Below are positions 44,421 through 53,380 of a stretch of 64,000 bases of DNA, piece after piece; position 1 is the stretch's first letter, and the number at the start of each line of letters is the position of its first letter. The notes under the pieces were generated by a model. It was not told the origin of the DNA. It did no database searches and worked only from the letters and a program-made list of their open reading frames with translations. The position numbers were made by a program, and so were the translations under genes. The stretch comes from Nocardia aurea (lineage in GTDB: Bacteria; Actinomycetota; Actinomycetes; Mycobacteriales; Mycobacteriaceae): positions 620,001 to 684,000 of the forward strand of contig NZ_QCYJ01000005.1 in the NCBI RefSeq assembly GCF_003123685.1, written 5' to 3'.

Positions 44421-44550
44421 TTGGCACTTAGGTGCCCGGCCAAGTTGTCTACCCCCCCTGGACAACCTGGCCTCGGGTTCGGCCGCCTACCCCCCTGGGC
44501 CGCCGGCCTGCGGGCGGCGGAGACATCCCCCTGCTCTCCGCCGCCCCCTC
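44421..44550 (+). ncRNA. 6C-type small RNA with C-run loops
   Basis: TACAGT at 44410-44415 sets transcription near 44421. The RNA would fold into a short 5' hairpin (44423-44436, GGCAC/GTGCC). A long stem (44438-44449 with 44461-44472, one mismatch) follows, presenting the loop TACCCCCCCTG. A second C-run CTACCCCCCTGG (44487-44498) lies between GGCCG-type arms. Last is a perfect 11-bp stem (44513-44523 with 44535-44545) with loop CATCCCCCTGC. Repeated hairpins with six-C loops define the actinobacterial 6C RNA family (B11 in M. tuberculosis), whose C-loops pair with G-rich ribosome sites of target mRNAs. Confidence 0.75.
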
Positions 44551-44693
44551 CCGAATCATCCGGTCACCGTACCGATTCTCGCCGCACCGATCAGTGTGCT
44601 CTCCTCGTCGTAGCGCGATCTTGAAAATGAAATCCTTTAAGCTCGGCACCGGGCGGATGCGCCCAGGGCATACGACGGACAGCTAGGAGCCCG
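44551..44693 (+). other. Leader of the YibE/F gene
   Basis: This short region holds TTGAAA (possible -35), an AT-rich stretch and a small hairpin GGGCG/CGCCC before TAGGAG and the GTG start. Confidence 0.35.
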
Positions 44694-45995
44694 GTGACCG
44701 ACCATCATCACCACCATCATCACGACAATTCCGAACCACTCGCGATCGGCGCCACCGCCGCGCGGGTAGTGATCGGTCTGCTGACCGTGATCGGGATCGC
44801 CGTCGTCATCGGCGCGATCGCGCTGTGGCCGAGCGCCCAGCACGTCGACATCCCGCTGCCGATGCAGAGCGCGGGCGGCGGAGCGGTGGAGACCGAAGCG
44901 GGCACGGTCGTGGTGCAGGATGTCGGCGCGTGCGGCAGCTCCTCGATCGGCAAGGTGTTCGCCGACAAGCCCGAGCCGCCGCGCAACAACGCCTACACCT
45001 GCCAGCGCAGCCTCATCACCATCGACTCCGGTCCGCACGCGGGTAACAAGACGCTGTTCGAAATCGCGCCCGGCCCAGGACAACCCGATCTGCGGGCGGG
45101 CGATCACATCCGGTTGGTGCGCCAGACCGATCCCGCCGGAACCCCGCTGTACTCCTTCGAGGACTACTCGCGCGGATTGCCGCTGACCCTCATCGTGGTC
45201 GCGTTCATCGTGGTGGTCATCGCGGTGGCCCGCTGGCGCGGTCTGCGCGCGCTGCTCGGCCTGGTCTTCGCCTTCGCGGTGCTCGTGGTCTTCCTGCTGC
45301 CCGCGCTGCTGGACGGGAAACCGGCGATACCGGTGGCGCTGGTCTCGGGCGCGGTGATCCTCTACGTGGTGCTGTATCTGGCGCACGGGGTGAACCTGCG
45401 GACCAGCTCGGCACTGCTCGGGACGCTCACCTCGATGCTGCTCGCGGCCGTACTGTCCTGGCTGGCAATCGAAGTCACGCACCTCACCGGCCTGTCCGAG
45501 GAACAGAACACCAACGTCGCGACCTATATCCAGCACGTCAGCATCACCGGGCTGCTGCTGGCGGGGTTCATCATCGGCACCCTCGGCGTCCTCAACGACG
45601 TCACCATCACGCAGGCGTCGGCCGCGTTCGAGCTTGCCGCCGTCGACGAATCGACGTCGCGGCGTGAGGTTTTCACCGCGGCCATGCGCGTCGGACGCGA
45701 CCATATCGCCAGTACGGTCTACACCCTCGTACTCGCCTACGCCGGTGGCGCGCTGCCGCTGCTGCTGCTGTTCAGCGTCGCCGGACGGTCCATCCGCGAC
45801 GTGCTCACCGGTGACGCCGTCGCCATCGAGATCACCAGATCCGCCGTCGGCGGTATCGCCCTCGCGCTCTCGGTGCCGTTGACCACGGGGATCGCGGTCA
45901 TGCTCGCGCGACCGTTCGGAGCCAAGCCCGTGCGCAAGGCCCCGCCGCCGCGTCGGCAGCCGCCGTCGCGCCATGCCAGGCACGCCAGGAACTGA
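44694..45995 (+). CDS. YibE/F-family membrane protein with polyhistidine N-terminus
   Basis: The 433-residue protein has a seven-histidine run directly after MTD, one N-terminal helix, an extracytoplasmic loop with two cysteines (ACGSSS and YTCQRS), then about seven further helices. These include the family segments LNDVTITQASAAFELA and AMRVGRDHIASTVYTLVLAYAG. YibE/F proteins are predicted transporters, linked in some bacteria to manganese. The GTG start has TAGGAG close upstream. A basic, Arg/Pro-rich tail ends the protein. The His-run suggests divalent-metal sensing, by inference. Confidence 0.85.
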   Translation: MTDHHHHHHHDNSEPLAIGATAARVVIGLLTVIGIAVVIGAIALWPSAQHVDIPLPMQSAGGGAVETEAGTVVVQDVGACGSSSIGKVFADKPEPPRNNAYTCQRSLITIDSGPHAGNKTLFEIAPGPGQPDLRAGDHIRLVRQTDPAGTPLYSFEDYSRGLPLTLIVVAFIVVVIAVARWRGLRALLGLVFAFAVLVVFLLPALLDGKPAIPVALVSGAVILYVVLYLAHGVNLRTSSALLGTLTSMLLAAVLSWLAIEVTHLTGLSEEQNTNVATYIQHVSITGLLLAGFIIGTLGVLNDVTITQASAAFELAAVDESTSRREVFTAAMRVGRDHIASTVYTLVLAYAGGALPLLLLFSVAGRSIRDVLTGDAVAIEITRSAVGGIALALSVPLTTGIAVMLARPFGAKPVRKAPPPRRQPPSRHARHARN

Positions 45996-46028
45996 GTCGA
46001 GTCCCGGGTCCGGCCGGTGCCGGTCGGA

Positions 46029-47459
46029 TCAGGGGACCTTCGGGAACATCTCGGGGGGAATGGTCGGGACCACGATCGGCGGAAGGCCGGGAACCACAAA
46101 GGTGTTCGGTCCCTGCGTCGGCGGCTCGGGGGCGGCAGAGGTCTGTGGACGCGTCGGCGCGGCGACGGTCGCCTCGGTCTCGGTGGTCGTGGCGGGCGCG
46201 ACCGCGATCTGCGGTTCGAGGGTGGTGGTGCGCGGTACGCCCGATGTCGACACCGAGGTGGAACCCTCGCTGCCCTGCGAACCCCGCTCGAGCACCTGGG
46301 GGCCGTAGCCGAGGCCGAGTCCGATCGCCGCGACCACCGCGAGCGCGCTGACCGTCAACACCGCACCGCTGACCTCGCGCTTGCCGCGCATGGGGCGCAC
46401 GGCCGACCAACCGGACGGCAGATCGGCGCGGCCGCGCTGGGCTCGCGGCCAGTCCTGCGACTGATTCGGGTTGCCCCAATCGTCCGCGGCGAGGTCGTCC
46501 TCGACGACGTTCTTGCTCTTCTTGCCCTTCTTCGGCGGCGCGGAAAGCCAGGCGGGGGAAAGCGCGTCGGCGTTCATCGCCGTCGTCGCGGGAGCCGCCA
46601 CGTCGACCGGCCGCGCCAACAGGGCGGCACCGCGCGCGGTGACCGTCTCCGGACTCGCCGGGACGATCACCGGAACGCCCATCCAGCGCTCCAGCACCTT
46701 GGCGATCAACGGGATCCTCGCGCAACCGCCGATGGCGAGCACACCGTGGACGGGGCGATCCGAGCGCACGATCACATCACGCGCCATCCGCGCCGACGAT
46801 TCGATCGCGAGCATGATCAGCGCTTCGAAGTTCTCCTGCGCCAGCAGAACCAGGCCCTGCTCACTCGGCAGTGCCACGGCGGTATTGCTGGACAGCTGCT
46901 CCTTGGCCTCGCGGCACAGCGCGTCGAGCGCGGCGAGACCGGCCTGATCCGGCGGATGCGCGATGCGGCCGGAGGCGATCTGCTGTTCGCGGATCAGCGA
47001 ATCGAGGTAGTCGCCGCTGATATCGCTGGTGCGCTCGGTGTGACGCACCTCACGTGTCTGGGTGTCGACGACGCTCACCGAGAGACCCGAGCTGCCCAGG
47101 TCGTAGACGACCAGCGAGGAGATGCCGCGAATATCGCCGGTGGACTGGGCGAATTCGAGCGCGGCGAAGATCTCGGGAATGAGTTCGTAATTGGTGATCT
47201 GCTGGTTCGCCATGGCGGCGCGGACCGCTCTGGCCTGCTGCTCGCTGCGGTAGGCGACCGCCGTCGCGGTGATGTCGCGCGAGGATTCCAGCGTGACGCC
47301 GACGGCTTCGGCAACCAGTTCCTCGGCCCGGTTGTCGACCACCGGCACGGTCTGTAGATCGAAGGCATGCGGCTCGACGTGCCCATGGGGCAACCCGGTG
47401 TGCGGTCGCGCCATACGGATGGCGCCGGCCCCCACCGAAATCCCCAGTACCGAACTCAT
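46029..47459 (-). CDS. Membrane-anchored Hsp70-like ATPase
   Basis: The 476-residue protein has an actin-like ATPase domain (about 1-290: VLGISVGAGAI, SLVVYDLGSSGLSVSVVD, VLAIGGCARIPLIAKVL) but no Hsp70 substrate-binding domain. A linker with KKGKKSK, a transmembrane helix (VLTVSALAVVAAIGLGLGYG, about 375), and a Thr/Pro-rich extracytoplasmic tail ending PTIPPEMFPKVP follow. Similar mycobacterial proteins are uncharacterised and may couple cytoplasmic ATPase state to the envelope. The ATG at 47459 is used; a GTG 21 nt earlier is possible. Confidence 0.8.
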   Translation of the reverse strand: MSSVLGISVGAGAIRMARPHTGLPHGHVEPHAFDLQTVPVVDNRAEELVAEAVGVTLESSRDITATAVAYRSEQQARAVRAAMANQQITNYELIPEIFAALEFAQSTGDIRGISSLVVYDLGSSGLSVSVVDTQTREVRHTERTSDISGDYLDSLIREQQIASGRIAHPPDQAGLAALDALCREAKEQLSSNTAVALPSEQGLVLLAQENFEALIMLAIESSARMARDVIVRSDRPVHGVLAIGGCARIPLIAKVLERWMGVPVIVPASPETVTARGAALLARPVDVAAPATTAMNADALSPAWLSAPPKKGKKSKNVVEDDLAADDWGNPNQSQDWPRAQRGRADLPSGWSAVRPMRGKREVSGAVLTVSALAVVAAIGLGLGYGPQVLERGSQGSEGSTSVSTSGVPRTTTLEPQIAVAPATTTETEATVAAPTRPQTSAAPEPPTQGPNTFVVPGLPPIVVPTIPPEMFPKVP

Positions 47460-47647
47460 CAGTTGCCCATCCCGTTTCACGCTTCACGACAAGCGAACCG
47501 CCGCCACACAGGGCGGATGGCCCATATCGGACAATACCCGGTCCGCCGCGCCACCCCCGCTTCGCTGTGCCCGTTCACAATGTATCCGGGGCCCGACTGG
47601 GTGGACGTCGACGGTCTCGGAAAAGGTCGCTCTCGTCGCCCGCAACT

Positions 47648-48970
47648 CTACGGCGTACCGAGTCCCGCGTACACCCATCCGGCATCTCGCCAGGTGGCAC
47701 GATCGAGACAGTTGCGGCCGTCGATGATGGACCGCGCGCGGACAACTCGCTCGAGGTCCCCGGGCCGCAACGCCGTGAACTCGTCCCATTCGGTGAGCAC
47801 GAGCACCACATCGGCCCGCTCGCACGCTTCGGCGACCGATGTCGCGTAGTTGAGCGTCGGGAACACGCGGCGCGAATTCTCCAGTGCCTTGGGGTCGTAC
47901 ACCGTGACGACCGCGCCGTGCAGCTGGATCATGCCCGCCACATTCAGCGCGGGGGAATCGCGGACGTCGTCGGATTCCGGTTTGAAGGCCGCGCCGAGTA
48001 CCGCGACATTCGCGCCGAGCAGCGACCCGCCGCACGCCCTGGTCGCCATGTCGACCACCTTGGTGCGCCGGCGCATATTGATGTTGTCGACCTCGCGCAG
48101 GAACGCGACGGCATGGTTCGCGCCGAGTTCGCCGGACCTGGCCATGAACGCGCGGATGTCCTTGGGCAGGCAGCCGCCGCCGAAACCGAGGCCCGCGTTG
48201 AGGAAGCGGCGACCGATGCGTGCGTCGTAACCGAGTGCGTCGGCGAGCATGGTGACGTCGGCTCCGGTCGCTTCGCAGACCTCCGACACCGCGTTGATGA
48301 AGGAGATCTTGGTCGCCAGAAAGGCGTTCGCCGATACCTTGACCAATTCCGCGGTCGCCAGATCGGTCAGCAGGAACGGCACCTCGGCGGCGATCAGTTC
48401 CGCGTAGATCTCGCGCACGAGTTCCTCGACGCGATCCGCGCCCGCGCGCGCCCTGTCCACCCCGAGCACCAAGCGATCCGGGTGCAGCGTGTCCTTGACC
48501 GCGAAACCCTCGCGCAGGAATTCCGGATTCCACGCGACTTCGACATCGGTCGACGTCAGCGCGCGCGCCCTGGCGCCGAGGGCGGTGGCCGTGCCGACCG
48601 GCACGGTGGATTTGCCGATGATCACCGAAGGACGTTCCAGCAGCGGGGCGAGTGTATCCACCACGGCGTGCACGTATTTGAGATCGGCGGCGTATTCGCC
48701 CTTCTTCTGCGGGGTGCCGACGCCGAGGAAATGCACATCGGCGTGTGCGGCGGCCTCGGCGTAGGAGGTGGTGAAGCGCAGGCGGCCCGCGTCCAGGTTG
48801 CGCCGCAGCACGCTCTCCAGGCCCGGTTCGTAGAACGGCACCACGCCGTCGGACAGTTTCGCCACTTTGCCGGGGTCGATATCCACCCCGATGACGTCGT
48901 GTCCGAGTTCGGCCATGCACGCAGCGTGCGTGGCCCCGAGGTACCCGGTCCCGAAGACTGTGCATCGCAT
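47648..48970 (-). CDS. udgA: UDP-glucose 6-dehydrogenase
   Basis: The 440-residue enzyme oxidises UDP-glucose to UDP-glucuronate in two NAD-dependent steps. It has the N-terminal Rossmann motif GTGYLGATHAACMAELGHD, STVPVGT, the catalytic cysteine in GFGGGCLPKDI, and the C-terminal UDP-binding segment. It corresponds to Rv0322. The product feeds uronate-containing wall or capsule glycans. Confidence 0.93.
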   Translation of the reverse strand: MRCTVFGTGYLGATHAACMAELGHDVIGVDIDPGKVAKLSDGVVPFYEPGLESVLRRNLDAGRLRFTTSYAEAAAHADVHFLGVGTPQKKGEYAADLKYVHAVVDTLAPLLERPSVIIGKSTVPVGTATALGARARALTSTDVEVAWNPEFLREGFAVKDTLHPDRLVLGVDRARAGADRVEELVREIYAELIAAEVPFLLTDLATAELVKVSANAFLATKISFINAVSEVCEATGADVTMLADALGYDARIGRRFLNAGLGFGGGCLPKDIRAFMARSGELGANHAVAFLREVDNINMRRRTKVVDMATRACGGSLLGANVAVLGAAFKPESDDVRDSPALNVAGMIQLHGAVVTVYDPKALENSRRVFPTLNYATSVAEACERADVVLVLTEWDEFTALRPGDLERVVRARSIIDGRNCLDRATWRDAGWVYAGLGTP

Positions 48971-49108
48971 GATTGATTGGTAGGCCCCGCCGGTGGCCGC
49001 GCCGCGTCAGCGAGGCAAGTGTCAACGCAACAGCAGGTGTACAGGTGGCGACGTGCCCACCGGAATCGCTGTGACCTGCGGTGATGGGTCGTCGCTAGCA
49101 TCGAGGGC

Positions 49109-49642
49109 ATGCGTGGGCGCAAATACGCGGTGACACTGCTCGGCGCCGTGGTGGCCGTGGTCGTCACCGTCGGGCTGTGGCCGGTGTACGTCCGTCCCCT
49201 CGTCGACCGGCCCGGACCGGCAGACGCCATCCTGGTTCTCGGCGGCGCCCACGACGGCCGCGAACAACTCGGCCTGCGCCTGGCCCGCGACGGCTACGCG
49301 CCGCGCGTGCTGTTCTCCGACCCCTACGAATACAGCGCGCGGATGAACCGGATCTGCCACGGCGGCTACAGCTTCGAGGTGATCTGTTTCGATCCGTCGC
49401 CGCGCACCACCCGCGGCGAGGGGCGGGAGCTGGCTCGGCGTGCCGAGGCGCAGAACTGGCGGCGCGTCGTCGTGGTCACCTTCACCCCGCATATCTCGCG
49501 TGCCCGCTACATCCTCGGAAAGTGCTGGTCGGGGGAGATTCTGTTCGTGGACGCCGCGCCCGGGTTGTCGGTTGGCCGCTGGGCCTACGACTTCGTGTAC
49601 CAGTCCGCGGGTTACGCGAAGGCATTCGTCGAGGACTGTTAG
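49109..49642 (+). CDS. YdcF/DUF218 membrane-associated protein
   Basis: The 177-residue protein has one N-terminal helix (YAVTLLGAVVAVVVTVGLW) and a DUF218 Rossmann-like domain opening DAILVLGGAHDGR, with TTRGEGRELA and VVVTFTPHISRAR. YdcF-type proteins are thought to bind nucleotides or act in envelope polysaccharide metabolism; function unproven. TAGCAT lies 7 nt before the ATG, so the mRNA may be leaderless, although GAGGG is also present. Confidence 0.82.
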   Translation: MRGRKYAVTLLGAVVAVVVTVGLWPVYVRPLVDRPGPADAILVLGGAHDGREQLGLRLARDGYAPRVLFSDPYEYSARMNRICHGGYSFEVICFDPSPRTTRGEGRELARRAEAQNWRRVVVVTFTPHISRARYILGKCWSGEILFVDAAPGLSVGRWAYDFVYQSAGYAKAFVEDC

Positions 49643-49807
49643 TCGCTATGTGATTGCCAGATGAACAGAATCGGGCGAGAGCAATTCGTGAAAAAGTCTG
49701 GCTTTTCGGCTGATCTCCAGGCAGCATGTCGTTTCGATGCCACTTTTCATCGGGGAACAAGTGCGCGCCAATCATTAGCTCAGTCATAACATGTGGGGAG
49801 TTAGTGC

Positions 49808-50494
49808 ATGAGACATCAACAGCGTCCGCGACAGTCGAACTACTACCGCCCGCCTCGCGGTGCAATGCAGCGCAGTGGTGTGCCCCGAGGCGGTGTGCCC
49901 CGAGGCGGTGGGTCAAGGGGCGGTGCGTCCAGGGGCGGCGTGCCGACTCCGCACCGGAAGCAGACGACGACACCCTCGTGGGCGTGGTTCGCCGCGGCGC
50001 TGGGCGCATTGCTGCTCGCGGTCTTCGTCGGGTCGGTGGTGGGGGGTGGAGACGACGCGGAGTCGTCCGCGGCGACCGTCGGCACCCCCGCGCCGGTGAG
50101 TTCCTTCAGCGGTGCGCCCATTGAGGTGGTCGAAGCCGGGAATCCGGTGACCCCGGCGACCACGGAGCTACCGGAGACGCCGGTGATCCCCAGAGCTCCG
50201 GCCACGTCGGTTGCCGCCGTTCCCGGGACGCGGATGTCGGCGGCCGAGGAGGTGGCCGAAGATGTCGCGGTGCCGAATGTCGTGTGCATGAATCTGCGGG
50301 ACGCGCAGTACGAGATCCTGGCGGCGGGGGCGCGGTACTCGGGCTCGGTCGACGCGACCGGCCAGGGGCGGAGGCAGGTTCTCGAACGCAATTGGATCGT
50401 GGTTTCCCAGACGCCGGCGCCCGGCGCGATCGCCGGTGAGGAGGATGTGGTCCTGTCCGTGGTGCAGCTCGGCGAACTCAGCGTGTGCGGCTGA
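49808..50494 (+). CDS. Single-pass membrane protein with RGG-rich N-terminus and PASTA-like domain
   Basis: The 228-residue protein has a cytoplasmic N-terminus with repeated (V/G)PRGG and SRGG units (about 23-45) and a transmembrane helix (WAWFAAALGALLLAVFVGSVV). A Pro/Thr linker and a C-terminal PASTA-like domain follow (VPNVVCMNLRDAQYEILAAG, then VVSQTPAPGA), with cysteines near both ends (YVV-type VVCMN and SVCG) that may pair. PASTA domains bind uncrosslinked peptidoglycan or muropeptides; here no kinase is attached. Confidence 0.78.
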   Translation: MRHQQRPRQSNYYRPPRGAMQRSGVPRGGVPRGGGSRGGASRGGVPTPHRKQTTTPSWAWFAAALGALLLAVFVGSVVGGGDDAESSAATVGTPAPVSSFSGAPIEVVEAGNPVTPATTELPETPVIPRAPATSVAAVPGTRMSAAEEVAEDVAVPNVVCMNLRDAQYEILAAGARYSGSVDATGQGRRQVLERNWIVVSQTPAPGAIAGEEDVVLSVVQLGELSVCG

Positions 50495-50663
50495 ACGGGG
50501 CCGACGTGGCCACCGTCCCGCTCGGTCGACTCCCGGACCGTCGACCACCGAACTGCGGGCATGCGGCTTCAGTTTGATTTCGGTGCGCGCCGGACATAGA
50601 TTGTGTCATGTTGGCAGGTAGTCAACAGTGGTGCGACGCGGCATATCCCCTCCGGGAGGGCAG

Positions 50664-51893
50664 ATGGATTACGACTGGTCAGCGGCTGATCTTGCCTTTC
50701 GGGACGAGGTTCGGGCGTTTCTCGACGAGAAGCTGACACCGGAACTGCGTCGCGCCGGTCGGCTGGCGACGAGCGTCTACCCGGACCACGGCGCGAGTAT
50801 GGAATGGCAGCGACTGCTGCACGAGCGTGGCTGGGCCGCGCCCGCGTGGCCGGTCGAGCACGGCGGCTGCGACTGGAGCCTGACCCAGCACTACATCTTC
50901 GGCAGGGAAACGACCCTCGCCGGTGCGCCGACACTGTCGCCCATGGGCATCAAAATGGTGGCCCCGGCCATCATCGCCTTCGGCACACCGGAACAGAAGA
51001 ATTACTACCTGCCCCGAATCCTGACCGGCGAGATCTTCTTCTGCCAGGGATATTCCGAGCCCGAGGCCGGTTCCGACCTGGCCGCCCTCACCATGTCCGC
51101 GGTCGACGACGGCGACGATTTCGTCTGCACCGGCAGCAAGATCTGGACCACCCACGCCACCGAGGCGAATTGGATCTTCTGCCTGGTACGCACCTCGCGC
51201 ACGGGTAAGAAACAACAGGGCATCACCTTCGTGCTCATCGATATGACCTCGCCCGGCATCGAGGTCAGACCACTGGTGATGACCTCCGGCGAGGAAGTGC
51301 AGAACCAGGTCTTCTTCGACAATGTGCGGGTGCCCAAGAGCAATGTGCTCGGAGAGATCGACCAGGGCTGGACGGTCGCGAAATATCTGCTCGTCCACGA
51401 GCGCGGCGGCGCGGTCGCGCCCATGCTCCAGGTGATGGCCCAGGCTCTGGCCACCGCGGCCGCCGAGCAGACCGGTCCCGACGGCAACCCGCTGATCGAC
51501 GATCCCGCGTTCGCGGCGCGACTGGCCGAGGCCAGGATTCGCACCGAAGTGCTCGAAATCCTCGAATACCGCACCGTTTCCGCGATGGCGGCGGGTAAGG
51601 ATCCCGGGCCCGCGTCCTCGATGCTCAAGATCATCTCGACCGAATCGAGTCAGCAACTCACCGAACTCGCCCTGATCGCGGCCGGACCGCGCGGACGGGT
51701 CTACCAGCCACACGCCACCGCGCCGGGCGGGCCCGTCACCGAATTCACCCCGCCCGCCGACGGATATCGCAGTGGCCGCGAATGGGAAGCGGTCGCGCCA
51801 CTGCGCTACTTCAACGATCGCGCGGGTTCGATCTACGCGGGCAGCAACGAAATTCAGCGAAATATCCTCGCCAAGGCAGCATTGGGGCTCTGA
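50664..51893 (+). CDS. Acyl-CoA dehydrogenase, alpha-type subunit of a paired enzyme
   Basis: The 409-residue ACAD has the FAD and acyl-CoA segments CQGYSEPEAGSDLAAL, GSKIWTTHATEANW and the C-terminal SIYAGSNEIQRNIL, where Ala replaces the Glu of the usual YEG motif. GGGAGG precedes the ATG. The stop overlaps the start of the second ACAD gene. Mycobacterial FadE pairs of this layout form alpha2beta2 enzymes with two active sites, used in sterol side-chain or other unusual acyl-CoA breakdown. Confidence 0.88.
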   Translation: MDYDWSAADLAFRDEVRAFLDEKLTPELRRAGRLATSVYPDHGASMEWQRLLHERGWAAPAWPVEHGGCDWSLTQHYIFGRETTLAGAPTLSPMGIKMVAPAIIAFGTPEQKNYYLPRILTGEIFFCQGYSEPEAGSDLAALTMSAVDDGDDFVCTGSKIWTTHATEANWIFCLVRTSRTGKKQQGITFVLIDMTSPGIEVRPLVMTSGEEVQNQVFFDNVRVPKSNVLGEIDQGWTVAKYLLVHERGGAVAPMLQVMAQALATAAAEQTGPDGNPLIDDPAFAARLAEARIRTEVLEILEYRTVSAMAAGKDPGPASSMLKIISTESSQQLTELALIAAGPRGRVYQPHATAPGGPVTEFTPPADGYRSGREWEAVAPLRYFNDRAGSIYAGSNEIQRNILAKAALGL

Positions 51894-53041
51894 TGGACTT
51901 CACACTCACCAAGGAGCAGGAACTCCTGCGCGACGCGCTCGCGGGATTCCTCGGTGCGCGCTACGACCTGGAGAAGAGCCGCACCGCCGCGAAATCCGGC
52001 GAAGGCTGGCAGCCCGCGATCTGGCGCGGTTTCGCCGACGAACTGGGAATTCTCGGCGCGACATTGCCGGAGCGCGTCGACGGAATGGGCGGCGGCCCCG
52101 TCGAATTGATGGTCATCGCCGAGGAACTCGGCCGGGCGCTGGTCGTCGAGCCTTTCGTCGACACCGTCGTCGTCGGCGCGGGACTGCTCGACCGTTCCGG
52201 TGGCGAACGAGCCGAAGACGTACTGCGCGCGATCGTCGCCGGTGACGCGCGGACCGCCTTCGCCGTCCTCGAACCGACCTCGGGCCAGACCCTGCACGAC
52301 CTCTCCACGACTGCGCGCCGCGACGGAGATTCGTGGGTGATCGACGGTGCGAAAGTCGTCGTGACCAGCGCGCCGCTGGCCACGCACTTGATCATCGCCG
52401 CCCGCACCGGCGGGCAGCGCCGGGACCACGATGGAATCTCGCTGTTCCTCACCGAATTCGACGCGGCGAACCCGCCCGCCGGAATCGAGGCGCACTCCTA
52501 CCGCACCATCGACGACCGCGTCGGCTCCGACCTCACCTTCACCGGCCTGCGCCTGCCCGCCGACGCACTGCTCGGCGGCGAAGGCACGGCGTGGGAGACC
52601 ATCGACGCGACGGTCGACCATGCCATCGCGGCCATCGCCGCCGAATCGGTCGGCTGTATGCGCAAGGTGCTCGCGGACACCATCGACTACGCCAAACAGC
52701 GTCAGCAGTTCGGTGTGCCGATCGGCAGTTTCCAGGTGCTCCAGCACCGGATGGTCGATATGTACATGGAACTCGAACAGTCCATCGCCGCTGTCTATCT
52801 CGCGATCCACTCGCTCGGCGCGGCGCGAGCCGAGCGGGCGAAGTCGATCTCGGCGGCGAAGGTCACCGTCGCCCGCGCGGCGCGGTTCATCGGCCAGAAC
52901 GCCGTGCAACTCCACGGCGCGATGGGCATGACCGAGGAACTGGCGATCGGCCACTACTTCAAGCGGCTTACCGCCATCGAGAACGAATTCGGCTCCACCG
53001 ATTACCATCTCGCCCGGTACGCGGCGTTGACCCGACCCTGA
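51893..53041 (+). CDS. Acyl-CoA dehydrogenase, beta-type subunit
   Basis: The 382-residue ACAD is more divergent (DFTLTKEQELLRDALAGFL, QLHGAMGMTEELAIGHYF, FGSTDYHLARYAAL) and resembles the second subunit of actinobacterial heterotetrameric FadE pairs. It overlaps the upstream gene by one base, so they are translated together. The substrate is not predictable from sequence. Confidence 0.88.
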   Translation: MDFTLTKEQELLRDALAGFLGARYDLEKSRTAAKSGEGWQPAIWRGFADELGILGATLPERVDGMGGGPVELMVIAEELGRALVVEPFVDTVVVGAGLLDRSGGERAEDVLRAIVAGDARTAFAVLEPTSGQTLHDLSTTARRDGDSWVIDGAKVVVTSAPLATHLIIAARTGGQRRDHDGISLFLTEFDAANPPAGIEAHSYRTIDDRVGSDLTFTGLRLPADALLGGEGTAWETIDATVDHAIAAIAAESVGCMRKVLADTIDYAKQRQQFGVPIGSFQVLQHRMVDMYMELEQSIAAVYLAIHSLGAARAERAKSISAAKVTVARAARFIGQNAVQLHGAMGMTEELAIGHYFKRLTAIENEFGSTDYHLARYAALTRP

Positions 53042-53113
53042 TTCGGTCGAACGCCCGGCCGGTCGCCTCGGCGACGAGTCGGTGGTCTTCGCCGACCGTG
53101 CCGGGGGCGTGGG

Positions 53114-53314
53114 TTACTGGACTTTGACGAGTTTGATGGTCGGGGCCCCGTCCGGGCCCGCGATGTAATCGATGTGGACGCGGTCGCCCGCCTTGAGCGG
53201 AATATCGCTCTCCACCACGGCATCTCGCGCGATGATCTCCTCGCAGTCCTCGGTGATGAGGACGCCGAAACCCTCGTACTCACCGGCGTACCACTTGTCG
53301 ACGACCGCCCACAT
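53114..53314 (-). CDS. Small acidic beta-rich protein, unknown
   Basis: The 66-residue protein (opening MWAVVDKWYAGEYEGFGVLI, later LKAGDRVHIDYIAG and TIKLVKV) looks like a small beta-barrel of OB or SH3 type, about the size of a cold-shock protein but without RNP motifs. GGGTGGGAG upstream supports the ATG at 53314; a GTG 12 nt earlier is possible. Confidence 0.68.
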   Translation of the reverse strand: MWAVVDKWYAGEYEGFGVLITEDCEEIIARDAVVESDIPLKAGDRVHIDYIAGPDGAPTIKLVKVQ

Positions 53315-53380
53315 ATCAGCTCCCACCCTCTGCCCGCGCGATACGCCCGAACTCTAGACGCCGGTCGGCCGGTCACGCTG

